From Gammaproteobacteria bacterium (GTDB taxonomy: Bacteria > Pseudomonadota > Gammaproteobacteria > Pseudomonadales > Azotimanducaceae): a stretch of DNA of 33,853 nucleotides. Positions 17,470 through 25,598 of the stretch are shown here, piece after piece (positions within the stretch are counted from its first letter, which is position 1; every line of letters begins with the position of its first letter). The notes below the pieces were generated by a model. It made no database searches, was not told the origin of the DNA, and saw only the letters and a list, made by a program, of their open reading frames with translations. Position numbers and translations under genes: made by a program. The stretch covers positions 1 to 33,853 of the forward strand of contig JAPOTD010000083.1 of NCBI GenBank assembly GCA_026709365.1, in the 5' to 3' direction.

Positions 17470-17577
17470 CGCAGGCCTCCTTCAGGCGCGTTTTGAGCGC
17501 ATTGCGACTTTGTCGGGTGGCAGCTTGACTGAGGCCAAGGCGAATGGCCTGCCAAAAGGCGCCAAGGCCGGCCCAAC

Positions 17578-20500
17578 TCACTTGATGACCACCTCATTGG
17601 AGGCCCCGCTCCAAGGTCCGGCCTGGCCGTCGGCATCCACCGAGCGCACCCGGAGCGCGTAGGTTCCGGGCGCCAGACCCGACCAGCGGAACGACGTGCG
17701 CGTCGTGCGCGCCAGCGAGCGGCCCTCGACGGGAGCGCCGTCGAGCAGCAGGTCCACGCCGTAGCGAGCGCCGGCCACCGCGCTCCACGCGCCCCGCACC
17801 CGGCGGCCGCCCGCGTCCTCGACCGCCACCGACGCGGGCGGCGGCAGCAGCGACGGCAGGGGCGGGACGCCGCGCAAGGCGTCCACGCCCGACAGGTTCG
17901 CCAAGCGGCCCATGGGGCTCGACAGCAGGCTCATCACCGCAAGCTCCCCCTCCGACGCCACCCGCAGCCGCCACTTGCCCGTCCCGTCGCCGAGCGCACC
18001 CGCGGCAATGGCGTCCGCCTCACCGGACTCCAGCTCCGACGCCGTCAGTTCGACCGCAGTCCCCGCCGGAACCCGCACCTCCACCGTGCCCCCGGGGCGG
18101 ACCCCGCGGTCGTCCGCGCCCGTGACCGAGGCAGCCGCCGCCTCCGAGCCGGAATTGACCAGACGCAGGATGCTGGCCTGGCGCGTGTTGCTGCCCGGAT
18201 TGAAGGTCGCGACGCGGTGGACGCCGCCCATCGACGGCGCAACCGCCTGCATCGCCGTCAGGAAGCCGTCGGCGTGGCGGACGTAGCTGCCCGCCTCGAA
18301 GTCGATGTCCAAGCTGGACAACTCAAGCCGCCACGCGCCGGTGCCGGACCCCGTGCTGCCGGACAGGCCCTTGCGCGCGTTGCCCAGTTCGAGGTCGTTT
18401 GAGTTGAGGTGCTTCGCCTCGCCCGCCTCCAAGCGCAACCGTAGGGGGGGGTAGCGGACGTCGCTGTCGTCAAAGGCCCGGATGGTCACCGTGCCGGCGC
18501 GACCCGAGCGGTTCACCACCCGCACGAAGCCCTGACGCCCGTGGGGGTCCGAGGCCGGCGGGAAGAACGCCACGCGCCGAACGCCGCCCTCCCCTTCGGG
18601 CAGCGTCCCCGACAGGTTGGTCAGGTGCCCGCCGGGGCTCGACAGCAGCCCCATCGCCACCAGCGGGGCATCCGAGGCGACGGACAGCCGCCACTTGCCC
18701 GTCCCGTCCCCCAGCCCCGCCTGCGGCGCCCCGCAGGCCAGCCCCCGGCCGGACTCCAGTTCCGCCGCGTCCACCTCGCAGGCGGCGCCCGCCGGCAGCG
18801 TCAGGACCACCGGCGAGCCGGGGGACTCCCCGGCGTCGTCCGTCCCGGTCACCGTCGCCCGCCCCTCCGCTTCCGTCGGGTTGATGAGTCGCAGGCGGCT
18901 CACTTGGTTGGTGTTGCTCGCCGGATTGAAGGTCAGCAGCTGCAGCGCGCCGTCCGCATCCCCCGCGGTAGCGCCCATCGCCGTCAGGAAGCCGTCCGCC
19001 GAGCGCAGGTAGCCCAGCGCCTCCAAGTCCAGCGTCCCGCCGCCGAACTGCAGCCGCCAGGCGCCCGTGCCGGGGCCGGTGCCGCCGGACAGGCCTTTGC
19101 CCTCATTGCCGTTTTCAAGATCCGCCGAGTTGAAGTGGACGACCGCATGGGCCTCCAACCGCAGCGTCAACGGCTCGTGCTCCCGCCCGGCGGCGTCGGT
19201 GGCGGTCACCGTGACCTCGCCGGCCTGGCCCGAATGGTTGACCAGCCGCACGAACCCCTGCAGGAAGGGGTCTGAGGCCGGCGGCAGGCGCCAGACCGCC
19301 TCCGGCGCCGTAACGGTCACCACAAACCGCTGCGAGATGGAGCGGCGGCTGCCGTCGGTGGCGGTGACCCGGACCTCCGTCTCGCCGGGCCGCAGCCCGC
19401 GGATGGTCAGGGTCGTACCCTCCACCGACACCGCTGCCACCGTCGGTTCCGACGAGGTCGCCGTGAGGGTCAGGCTGCTGCCGCTCGGGCTGCGGAAGGC
19501 GTCCGCCAGGTCCAGCATCAACGCGGCGCCCGAGGAGAGCGCGCGGGCCTCCAGCTCCTCGGCGACCTCCGGCCGCTGGCTCACGGCTCCGCCTCCACCG
19601 CCGCCGCCACCGACGCCTCCGCCACCACCGCCGGTGCCGGGTGGCGGCGGCGGATCCACGGGACGCGGATTATCGTCGTCCCTGACCGTCACTGAAGCAA
19701 CGGCACGGGAGTCGTGGGGCGAATACCCGGTTCCGCCCAGGACCGTAACCATGAGCATGCCGTCGGGTTCGTCCGTGCTGTCGTTCACCGTGCGAACGGT
19801 CAGGGTCGCCGTACCGCCCGTGCCGATTTGCACCGAACGGTCTCCGGTCTGACCGCTGGCTGCGAAGCTGCCGGTTTGGGCGACATTGACCCGCACCCTG
19901 ATGCTGGCGGACGGCCGCGGGTTGGCGGTCAGGGTGAAGCTCGCAGTGCTGCCCTCATTCGCCGCTGCGCTCGCCCTGGAAACGCTCACCACCGGCGTGT
20001 TCGGCGGCGGATCGTCGTTGTCCGTGATGGTCAGCATGTGGACGCGGCGCGAACCCACCCGGTAGCCGGTGCCGCCGGTCAGCGTCAGGACCACGGCCTC
20101 GGCGCCCTCATCGTCGTCATCGTCAATGATCGTCACGGGAATGTTCACGCTGGTCGCGCCCGCCGAAACCGACACGGTGCCGGGAAGAGCGGCGTAGTCC
20201 GCACCCGAGGTCGCCGAGCCGCCCACCGAATAGTTCAGCGTGATTGCGGACGACGGCGCTGGGGAGAGGCCCACCGCCACGTTGCGCGCGCCCGCGCCCT
20301 CGCTGGCGCTGGATGATGCGCTCGCGAAGCTCGCCGTGGGGCTCAATAGGGTGAAGGTGAGCGTGGCCAGGGGCTGGCCATTGAACGGGCTGGTGTTGCG
20401 GATGCTGGTGATGGTTCCCCTCGGCGAGGTGTTTGAGTTGTTCAGCGAGAAGCCATTGCCGTCCTCCGTGCCGGCATCGTAGGGATGCAGATTCACCGAA

Positions 20501-21024
20501 AAGCTCGTCCGCCAGCGGTTCTGGGCATCAAGCAGGGAGAGGCCCGAGACGCCAACGAACCAATCCGGGGTGGGCGCGACCATGGAGATGAGCGTGACCA
20601 ACGGGTGGGACTTGTTGGCTTGGAAGTTCAGGGTCGTCGTCGGCCTGGGCCCGCAGCACGCGCTAAATTGCAATCGGGTGCCGACGCTGCCGCCGGCGCT
20701 GGTGATCTCGGAGGTGAACGTGCCAGTACCGCCAGTCTCGGCTACGACTTCGACCCCGGAGGTGGCCGTGCCGCCCACCTCCCAAAAGGTCACCTGGCTG
20801 TTGTGCGTGGCGCCGATCAGCGTGGTGAAGTGGGCGCCGCCCGGCAAACTGCTTTGCGTTATTTTGTCGGCGGTCCAAGTGCCCGTGAACGTGACCCGAT
20901 AGTTGGCAGTGGCATCCGTGTCCTGGGCTTGGGCCGCGCCAGGCGACCCGACGGCGAGCAGCGCGGCGGCGAGCAGGCCGAGGCAGGCGGAAACGGAACG
21001 GTTGAGTCGCTTTGTGGCCGACAT
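17578..21024 (-). CDS. Secreted Spondin_N / Calx-beta / Ig-like repeat protein
   Basis: 1148 aa from the ATG at 21024 (GGAGG upstream). In order: signal peptide (1-34, ending AQAQ); a Spondin_N domain (about 42-225, with FTGTWT, GGAHFTTLIGATHN and the signature PDWFVGVSGLSLLD); two Calx-beta domains (about 229-337 and 343-451, each ending in a D-rich strand such as ITDNDD); a Pro/Gly linker (452-480); a BIG2-like domain (about 485-575); an A-B-A-B array, where A begins GFVRLVN or GFVRVVN and B begins RLRLINP or ILRLVNS; and a C-terminal fibronectin-III domain (about 1060-1148). There is no anchor or barrel, so it is either released or held by a partner. It is divergent from the envelope-machine operon. 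Confidence 0.85.
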   Translation of the reverse strand: MSATKRLNRSVSACLGLLAAALLAVGSPGAAQAQDTDATANYRVTFTGTWTADKITQSSLPGGAHFTTLIGATHNSQVTFWEVGGTATSGVEVVAETGGTGTFTSEITSAGGSVGTRLQFSACCGPRPTTTLNFQANKSHPLVTLISMVAPTPDWFVGVSGLSLLDAQNRWRTSFSVNLHPYDAGTEDGNGFSLNNSNTSPRGTITSIRNTSPFNGQPLATLTFTLLSPTASFASASSSASEGAGARNVAVGLSPAPSSAITLNYSVGGSATSGADYAALPGTVSVSAGATSVNIPVTIIDDDDDEGAEAVVLTLTGGTGYRVGSRRVHMLTITDNDDPPPNTPVVSVSRASAAANEGSTASFTLTANPRPSASIRVRVNVAQTGSFAASGQTGDRSVQIGTGGTATLTVRTVNDSTDEPDGMLMVTVLGGTGYSPHDSRAVASVTVRDDDNPRPVDPPPPPGTGGGGGGVGGGGGGGGAVSQRPEVAEELEARALSSGAALMLDLADAFRSPSGSSLTLTATSSEPTVAAVSVEGTTLTIRGLRPGETEVRVTATDGSRRSISQRFVVTVTAPEAVWRLPPASDPFLQGFVRLVNHSGQAGEVTVTATDAAGREHEPLTLRLEAHAVVHFNSADLENGNEGKGLSGGTGPGTGAWRLQFGGGTLDLEALGYLRSADGFLTAMGATAGDADGALQLLTFNPASNTNQVSRLRLINPTEAEGRATVTGTDDAGESPGSPVVLTLPAGAACEVDAAELESGRGLACGAPQAGLGDGTGKWRLSVASDAPLVAMGLLSSPGGHLTNLSGTLPEGEGGVRRVAFFPPASDPHGRQGFVRVVNRSGRAGTVTIRAFDDSDVRYPPLRLRLEAGEAKHLNSNDLELGNARKGLSGSTGSGTGAWRLELSSLDIDFEAGSYVRHADGFLTAMQAVAPSMGGVHRVATFNPGSNTRQASILRLVNSGSEAAAASVTGADDRGVRPGGTVEVRVPAGTAVELTASELESGEADAIAAGALGDGTGKWRLRVASEGELAVMSLLSSPMGRLANLSGVDALRGVPPLPSLLPPPASVAVEDAGGRRVRGAWSAVAGARYGVDLLLDGAPVEGRSLARTTRTSFRWSGLAPGTYALRVRSVDADGQAGPWSGASNEVVIK

Positions 21025-21132
21025 GGTTTGTGTACCCTCCACGTTGGTTTTAGCTCGATTGATCCAATGACCTTTGACGCTTTCCAGCCCGCCGTCACGC
21101 CCAGCCAGCATGTCGCGATCGCCGAAGCGGGG

Positions 21133-21195
21133 GACGGCTTTGCCGCCTTTCAGACCGCATTGCTCGCCCCGGTTCGGGATGCCCCGAAAGCCGTC
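21133..21195 (-). ncRNA. Candidate structured 5' leader of the Spondin/Calx-beta gene
   Basis: GACGGCTTT on the minus strand (21195-21187) pairs perfectly over nine bases with AAAGCCGTC (21141-21133). The enclosed sequence contains a nested GCAT...ATGC pair around CCCG-AAC-CGGG, and a GAAA followed by GGCGGCAAAGCC. It lies 109 to 171 bases before the start codon, within a likely leader. It recalls parts of the cyclic-di-GMP-I riboswitch but lacks the full consensus. I call it only a candidate. Confidence 0.3.
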
Positions 21196-21405
21196 GCCTT
21201 GGGTTTGCCACCATAGCACAGCACTGCCCCTGCGGTGTTGCTCGAAGCGGCTCCTTCATCCACGCCGCGAGAACGCCCGCGGACAGGGTGGCTGTCCGCA
21301 ACGCCAGCTCGGCGGCATCGGCCTGCACGACAGCAACACGCACTGCAGCCCAATCCTGTCGGAGATTCAGCTAAACTCTTGCGCCGAGTTGCACAGCAAC
21401 CTACA

Positions 21406-21461
21406 CGCGGAGTTTCGCGCAGCGAAACTCCCACGAACCTTGGCCCCAAGGCCAAGGTTCG
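21406..21461. repeat. Palindromic intergenic element, copy 2, with perfect hairpin
   Basis: GGAGTTTCGC, loop GCA, GCGAAACTCC forms a perfect 10-bp stem (21409-21431). Two bases later, CGAACCTTGGCC, loop CCAA, GGCCAAGGTTCG forms a perfect 12-bp stem (21434-21461). The same order of parts is seen, decayed, at 1664-1697. It sits directly upstream of the operon's candidate promoter, so it may be an operator, a mobile palindrome or an attenuator. Confidence 0.7.
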
Positions 21462-21463
21462 CC

Positions 21464-21492
21464 TTGACTTGCCCGAACGCCGGTTCCACACT
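21464..21492 (+). promoter_or_regulatory. Candidate promoter of the envelope-machine operon
   Basis: TTGACT, 17-base spacer, CACACT. The -35 is good and the -10 poor. It lies immediately after the 12-bp hairpin and 46 bases before the first start codon of the operon. Confidence 0.3.
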
Positions 21493-21537
21493 CGAACGCA
21501 CACGGCAGCCAACTGCCAGGGAGATTTCCAAGGCACC

Positions 21538-23025
21538 ATGCGCTTGAACGCAGCGGGATTCGAGGCGGAACGCCGAGCGGTGCGGCGCCTGCCGACCCTG
21601 GCGGTCATTTTGGCGGTCATGGCCCTGTCGTTCGCTGCCCCCGGCTGGGGCGATGGCGGATCGCCGGCGCCGGAAGCATCCTCCGCAGACGCCGGCAGCG
21701 CCGCAACCCGCCCGTCGCCGCAACCCATCGAGGAGGCGCTCGGCGAGGCCTTCGGCGATGCGGTTTCGCCCTTGGATGCGGTGGCTGTGGACATCGAGAG
21801 CGCCGAGTACGCGAAGGCGGAGGCGTTTCTGGCGCCTTACCTGAGAGCGGTGGAGGCGGCCCGACACCGCTATCATCCCGATCTCGTGCGGCCGCTGCTG
21901 CTGCTCGGCGATGCCCGCTTCGGCCAAGGCAACTATCCCGGCGCCTTGGAGAGCTACAGCCAAGCGATGCAAGTCAGCCGAGTCAGCGACGGGCTGTTCA
22001 CCCCCAACCAAGTCGAAGCGGTGTACAAGCAGTCCGAAGCGCTGCAGCGGCTCGGCGACGGCAAGGCCGCCACGAGCCGCGAGGAGTACGCCTACGAGGT
22101 GCTCTCGCGGGCCCACGGGACGCAGAACGAGGCCATGCTGCCCGGCGTCTTCCGCCTCGCCCGCTGGTACCGGGACGACTACAACGTGTTTGCCGCACGC
22201 GCCCTTTACCAACAAGCGCTCAAGATCCACGAGGCCAATGGGCAGGCAGGCACGCCGCAGGCGATACCGGCCCTCCAGGGCCTCGTCGAAACCTACCGAA
22301 TGGAGCGCTTTCCGCCCTTCTACGTGGACGACCGGGAGGCCGGCGCCCTCATCGCCACCCGCCCCACCGGGCGCTTCACCAACTACGACATGCCCTTGCA
22401 AGTCAACAGCTTTCCCGTCGCCGAGCGGGCCTTGCAGGAAGTGATCCGCATCCGCCAGCAGGATGCCGACACAGGCCCGACACCGGTGTCGGAGGCCATT
22501 CTGGACCTCGCGGACTGGCACCTGATGTGGGAGCACTTCCGCAAGGCGCACACCCTTTATGCGCATGTTTACGAACGCTTCGAGAAGGTCGGCAACGTCG
22601 ATGCCGCCGCCTACTTCGCCGAACCGGTGCTGCTGCATTTCGCCGCGCCCAAGGATCCCCGCCCGCCGCCCGCCGGGGAGCGGGAGGCGCAAGCCGAGGG
22701 GTTCGTCGAAGTGCGATTCCAAGTCTCAAACAACGGCGGCGTTCGAGACATGGGGGTGGTCGCATCAGAACCGGAGGGGCTGATGGACTTCCCGGTGCGC
22801 CGCAGCCTGCGCAGCGCCCGCTACCGCCCGGCCATGGTCGATGGCCAGGCAACAGCCTACGCTGGGAAAATCTACCGCCATGCGTTCAACTATTTTCCAC
22901 GTTCGAAAAAGGCCGCAGAGGAAGGGGGAAGGGAAGCGGGAAGGGAAGGGGCAGACAAAGGGGCAAGGGATGGCGGAAGGAATCGGGAAAGTGACGGGGG
23001 AAAGCATGAGGAATCCGATGTCTGA
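21538..23025 (+). CDS. TPR protein with TonB-like C-terminal domain
   Basis: 495 aa from the ATG at 21538. Residues 20-40 form a signal peptide or anchor (LPTLAVILAVMALSFAAPGWG). TPR-like helical repeats fill about 80-370 (PDLVRPLLLLGDARFGQGNY, GALESYSQAM, ARALYQQALKIHEANGQ). A TonB-C-like fold follows at about 390-455 (GFVEVRFQVSNNGGVRDMGV, RRSLRSARYRPAMVDGQ). The tail is an unusual Glu/Lys/Gly/Arg-rich stretch encoded by a purine tract. TonB-C domains contact outer-membrane or periplasmic partners, so it may link the operon's inner-membrane motor to the outer membrane. It is the first gene of the operon, 99 bp before the next. Confidence 0.75.
   Translation: MRLNAAGFEAERRAVRRLPTLAVILAVMALSFAAPGWGDGGSPAPEASSADAGSAATRPSPQPIEEALGEAFGDAVSPLDAVAVDIESAEYAKAEAFLAPYLRAVEAARHRYHPDLVRPLLLLGDARFGQGNYPGALESYSQAMQVSRVSDGLFTPNQVEAVYKQSEALQRLGDGKAATSREEYAYEVLSRAHGTQNEAMLPGVFRLARWYRDDYNVFAARALYQQALKIHEANGQAGTPQAIPALQGLVETYRMERFPPFYVDDREAGALIATRPTGRFTNYDMPLQVNSFPVAERALQEVIRIRQQDADTGPTPVSEAILDLADWHLMWEHFRKAHTLYAHVYERFEKVGNVDAAAYFAEPVLLHFAAPKDPRPPPAGEREAQAEGFVEVRFQVSNNGGVRDMGVVASEPEGLMDFPVRRSLRSARYRPAMVDGQATAYAGKIYRHAFNYFPRSKKAAEEGGREAGREGADKGARDGGRNRESDGGKHEESDV
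22917..23011 (+). repeat. Polypurine, GGGAA-rich tract
   Basis: About 95 bases at the 3' end of the first operon gene are almost all purine, with repeated GGGAA / GGGGAA words; only six of the sixty bases from 22921 are pyrimidines. It encodes the charged tail and crosses no gene boundary. It has the look of slippage-driven growth and may fold as a G-rich structure. Confidence 0.7.
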
Positions 23026-23124
23026 GGACGGCGCAACGCTTCGCGGCGGTTCGTACAGCTTCGGTTCAGGGTGCCTGCGGCATGCTGGATTCCTTGACTG
23101 TCGCTTGGATTCAAGGGTGTTGAG

Positions 23125-24291
23125 ATGGCAACCTTGCTGAAGCTCACGCTGCTCGCAACGCTGGCCCTGCTCTGGGCCTGCGCTCCCATCACGCCGCTGT
23201 ACCCGCAACCCCAATCCTCAACGCAGTCCGGCTCCAGCGGCGGCGCGTCGGGTTCATCGGGCGGACAGAGCGGTGGTTCCGGCGGCGGCGGCGGTGGCTC
23301 CAGTTCCGGCGGTGCCGGGGGCGGCGGCGCGGGCGGCAGTCCACTGCCCAGCGGCGTTCCGATGCCCGGCGGAAGCCCAGGGGGCGGCAGGCCGGGCAGC
23401 GGGGGCTCCGGCGCGGCCTCGGGCTCCCCGGCCGGGTCGGTTCCTGGCGGCGGAACGAGAGGCGGCGCGGGCGCGGGCGGAAGCACACGCATACCGCCGC
23501 CGCCCGGCACCATCGGGTCAGGCAGCAGCCAGCTTCCCGGCCAAGTGCCCGGGCTGCCGGACGGCAGCGCGGCTGGCGGCGGAAGGGCCAACCTCCCCGG
23601 CGGCGATGGACGGGACGGCGCGGGGGGATCCAAATTACCCGGCGGCGACCGGAACGGGGGCACTCCGAGTGGCGCCGGGGGGGCGCCCGGCACCGGCGGC
23701 AGCCAGCCTGGCGGAACCGGCGGCGGCCGTCCCGGCACCCCCACTGGCGAGGAGACTTGGCAAAGCGGCGCACCCAGCAGCGGCACGGGAGGCTGGGAAG
23801 CCAGCAACCAACTGCCCGGAGCGTCCGGCGCCCCACCCGGGATTCCCGGCGGTTCGGACGCGGGAGCGGATTCCCGAACCGGTTCCCGACCCGGCTCCGG
23901 CCAAGGTGCCCTGGACCAAGCGCTGGAGTCCTTCGACGGTGAAATTCTCGCCGAACGGGAAGTGCTGGCTGAGCGCACCAACCAGAGGCCATCCGGGGCC
24001 GGAGGCGCCGCTCCGGCGCAGTCCCCGGTCGGCGGGGCACTCGGCGCCGGCGCAGTCGGCAGCGGCAGCGCACCCATGCCTGGGACGGTTGCCCGGGGCG
24101 GGCCGAGGCAGGCGCCAGCCATGCCTGGCGGGGGGGCCGGTGGCCGCGGCGGCAGCGGCCAAGGCAACCTGCCCGACGCCAAGGACGACGACATCATCGC
24201 CCGCCAGCTGCGCGAGGCGGCGATGGCGGAGCCGGACCCGGAGCTGCGCGAGAGGCTCTGGGAGGAGTACCGCCGCTACAAGGGAAGCTGA
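23125..24291 (+). CDS. Glycine/proline/serine-rich lipoprotein
   Basis: 388 aa. Signal peptide with lipobox LLWAC (lipidated Cys19). Residues 30-270 are low-complexity Gly/Ser/Pro sequence with no fold expected, suited to a long flexible tether. Residues about 270-300 are a charged helix (LDQALESFDGEILAEREVLAE). The last 35 residues form a second, more conserved-looking helix (DDDIIARQLREAAMAEPDPE, then LRERLWEEYRRYKG), which is the likely binding end. It is 2 bp from the next gene and so is part of the same transcript. Function unknown; probably spans the periplasm or the outer surface. Confidence 0.75.
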   Translation: MATLLKLTLLATLALLWACAPITPLYPQPQSSTQSGSSGGASGSSGGQSGGSGGGGGGSSSGGAGGGGAGGSPLPSGVPMPGGSPGGGRPGSGGSGAASGSPAGSVPGGGTRGGAGAGGSTRIPPPPGTIGSGSSQLPGQVPGLPDGSAAGGGRANLPGGDGRDGAGGSKLPGGDRNGGTPSGAGGAPGTGGSQPGGTGGGRPGTPTGEETWQSGAPSSGTGGWEASNQLPGASGAPPGIPGGSDAGADSRTGSRPGSGQGALDQALESFDGEILAEREVLAERTNQRPSGAGGAAPAQSPVGGALGAGAVGSGSAPMPGTVARGGPRQAPAMPGGGAGGRGGSGQGNLPDAKDDDIIARQLREAAMAEPDPELRERLWEEYRRYKGS

Positions 24292-24293
24292 CC

Positions 24294-25508
24294 ATGCGCA
24301 TCCTTACCTACGCATTCACGCTCGCATCGGTCTTGGCTCTGGCTGGCTGCGTATCGGAATCGGTGCGCACCGTGGACATGACGCCGCCCAAGCAGTTCAG
24401 CGGCGTTCAGGACGAGGCGCTGCTGCTCGACGTGGGCGTCGCGGTGCTGGATCCGAACATCCCCGAAACCTTCGATGAGCAGGTCGAGCAACTGGTCAAT
24501 CCGGACATCCGCCGGGCCGAAGCCCAGTTCATGCCCTACTTCGCCAAGAACCTGCTGCAAAGCACCGGCAACTGGGGCGCGGTGCGGGTGGTGCCGAGGG
24601 CCACCCACGCCGTCGATGTCACGGTGACCGGCAGGATTGTGCAATCCGACGGCGAGCGGCTGGTCCAGGAGTTCACCGTCACCGATGCGCGGGGCGTCGC
24701 CTGGTTCACCACCACCTACTACGCGACGGCCAGCAAGTACGCCTACTCGCCCACCGTGCCGCCGGACATCGACCCCTTCCAAGCCAACTACAAGCAGTTG
24801 GCGGATGACATGCTGGCCTATCGCGAGTCCTTGGATGAGGCCACGGTGCGGGCCATTCGCGCCACCGCCGAGATGAAGTTCGCCCGGGACTTCGCCCCCG
24901 ACGCCTTCGACACCCATGTGCAGGCGCGGCCCGACGGCGGCTTCGAACTGCTGCGGCTGCCGGCGGAGGACGACCCCATGCTGGCGAGGGTGCGCCGAGT
25001 GCGCGAGCGGGAGTACGTGTTCATCGACACCCTGGACGAACACTACGCCCAATACCATCGGCAAATGTACGGCCCCTACCAGAACTGGCGCGAAGCCACC
25101 TACTCGGAAGCGTCCTCCCTGCGCGAACTCAAGGCCCAGGCGCGCACCCGGACTTGGGCCGGCATCGCCGCCATCGGCGCCGGCATCGGCGCGATCTACG
25201 ACAGCGACAATCCGTACATTGACGCCACCGGGCTGGTTGCCATCGGCGCCGGCGCCGCGCTCGTCAAGAACGCCGTCACCAAGCGCAACGAAGCCGCCAT
25301 GCAGGCGGAGGCGCTGCAGGAGCTGGGCGTGGCGGCGGAAGCGGAAATCATGCCGCACACGATGGAACTCGAGAACGAAACCGTCCGTCTGCAGGGCACG
25401 GTCGATGAGCAGTACCAGGAACTGCGACGAATACTGCGCCAGCTTTACTTCGAGGATCTCGGCCTGCCGCCGCCGCCGACGCCCGAGGCGCCTGAAGCCT
25501 CGTCCTGA
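24294..25508 (+). CDS. Lipoprotein with glycine-zipper segment
   Basis: 404 aa. Signal peptide with lipobox LAGC (Cys19). An alpha/beta periplasmic domain spans about 35-170 (ALLLDVGVAVLDPNIPETFD, NWGAVRVVPRATHAVDVTVT, GERLVQEFTVTDARGVAWF), similar in layout to curli/LptE-type assembly lipoproteins but not assignable. Residues about 282-325 hold two Gly/Ala-rich hydrophobic stretches (WAGIAAIGAGIGAIY, GLVAIGAGAALV) that resemble a glycine zipper able to insert in a membrane. A coiled-coil tail follows, then a Pro-rich end. It starts 2 bp after the Gly-rich lipoprotein and ends 90 bp before the TPR gene. Not recognised as a named family. Confidence 0.75.
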   Translation: MRILTYAFTLASVLALAGCVSESVRTVDMTPPKQFSGVQDEALLLDVGVAVLDPNIPETFDEQVEQLVNPDIRRAEAQFMPYFAKNLLQSTGNWGAVRVVPRATHAVDVTVTGRIVQSDGERLVQEFTVTDARGVAWFTTTYYATASKYAYSPTVPPDIDPFQANYKQLADDMLAYRESLDEATVRAIRATAEMKFARDFAPDAFDTHVQARPDGGFELLRLPAEDDPMLARVRRVREREYVFIDTLDEHYAQYHRQMYGPYQNWREATYSEASSLRELKAQARTRTWAGIAAIGAGIGAIYDSDNPYIDATGLVAIGAGAALVKNAVTKRNEAAMQAEALQELGVAAEAEIMPHTMELENETVRLQGTVDEQYQELRRILRQLYFEDLGLPPPPTPEAPEASS

Positions 25509-25598
25509 GGGGACGAAGCCGCGAACCTGCAAGAAGACGGCCACCGGGCGCAAATGTTGATGGCTGCGACCGCCTTGCCCCGCGACCAGGGATAGCCG

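Larger units (their letters stand above)
21025..21537. promoter_or_regulatory. 513-bp divergent regulatory region
   Basis: The gap separates the minus-strand Spondin/Calx-beta gene from the plus-strand operon and should hold both promoters. It contains a possible structured leader on the minus strand (21133-21195), a palindrome plus a perfect hairpin (21406-21461) and a candidate sigma-70-type promoter for the operon (21464-21492). No gene of convincing composition lies in it. Confidence 0.6.

Noticed and set aside
21133-21195. Calling a cyclic-di-GMP-I riboswitch outright
   Set aside because: GCAAAGCC and GAAA are present, but the GGGACGCAAAGCC core and the 3' P3 partner are not clear; kept only as a structured-leader candidate.
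21025-21219. N-terminal extension of the Spondin/Calx-beta protein
   Set aside because: The residues before 21024 lack protein character and would bury the signal peptide; a GGAGG precedes the chosen start.
21235-21537. N-terminal extension of the TPR/TonB-like gene
   Set aside because: It would translate through two hairpins and is of non-protein composition; the ATG at 21538 leads straight into a signal-type segment.
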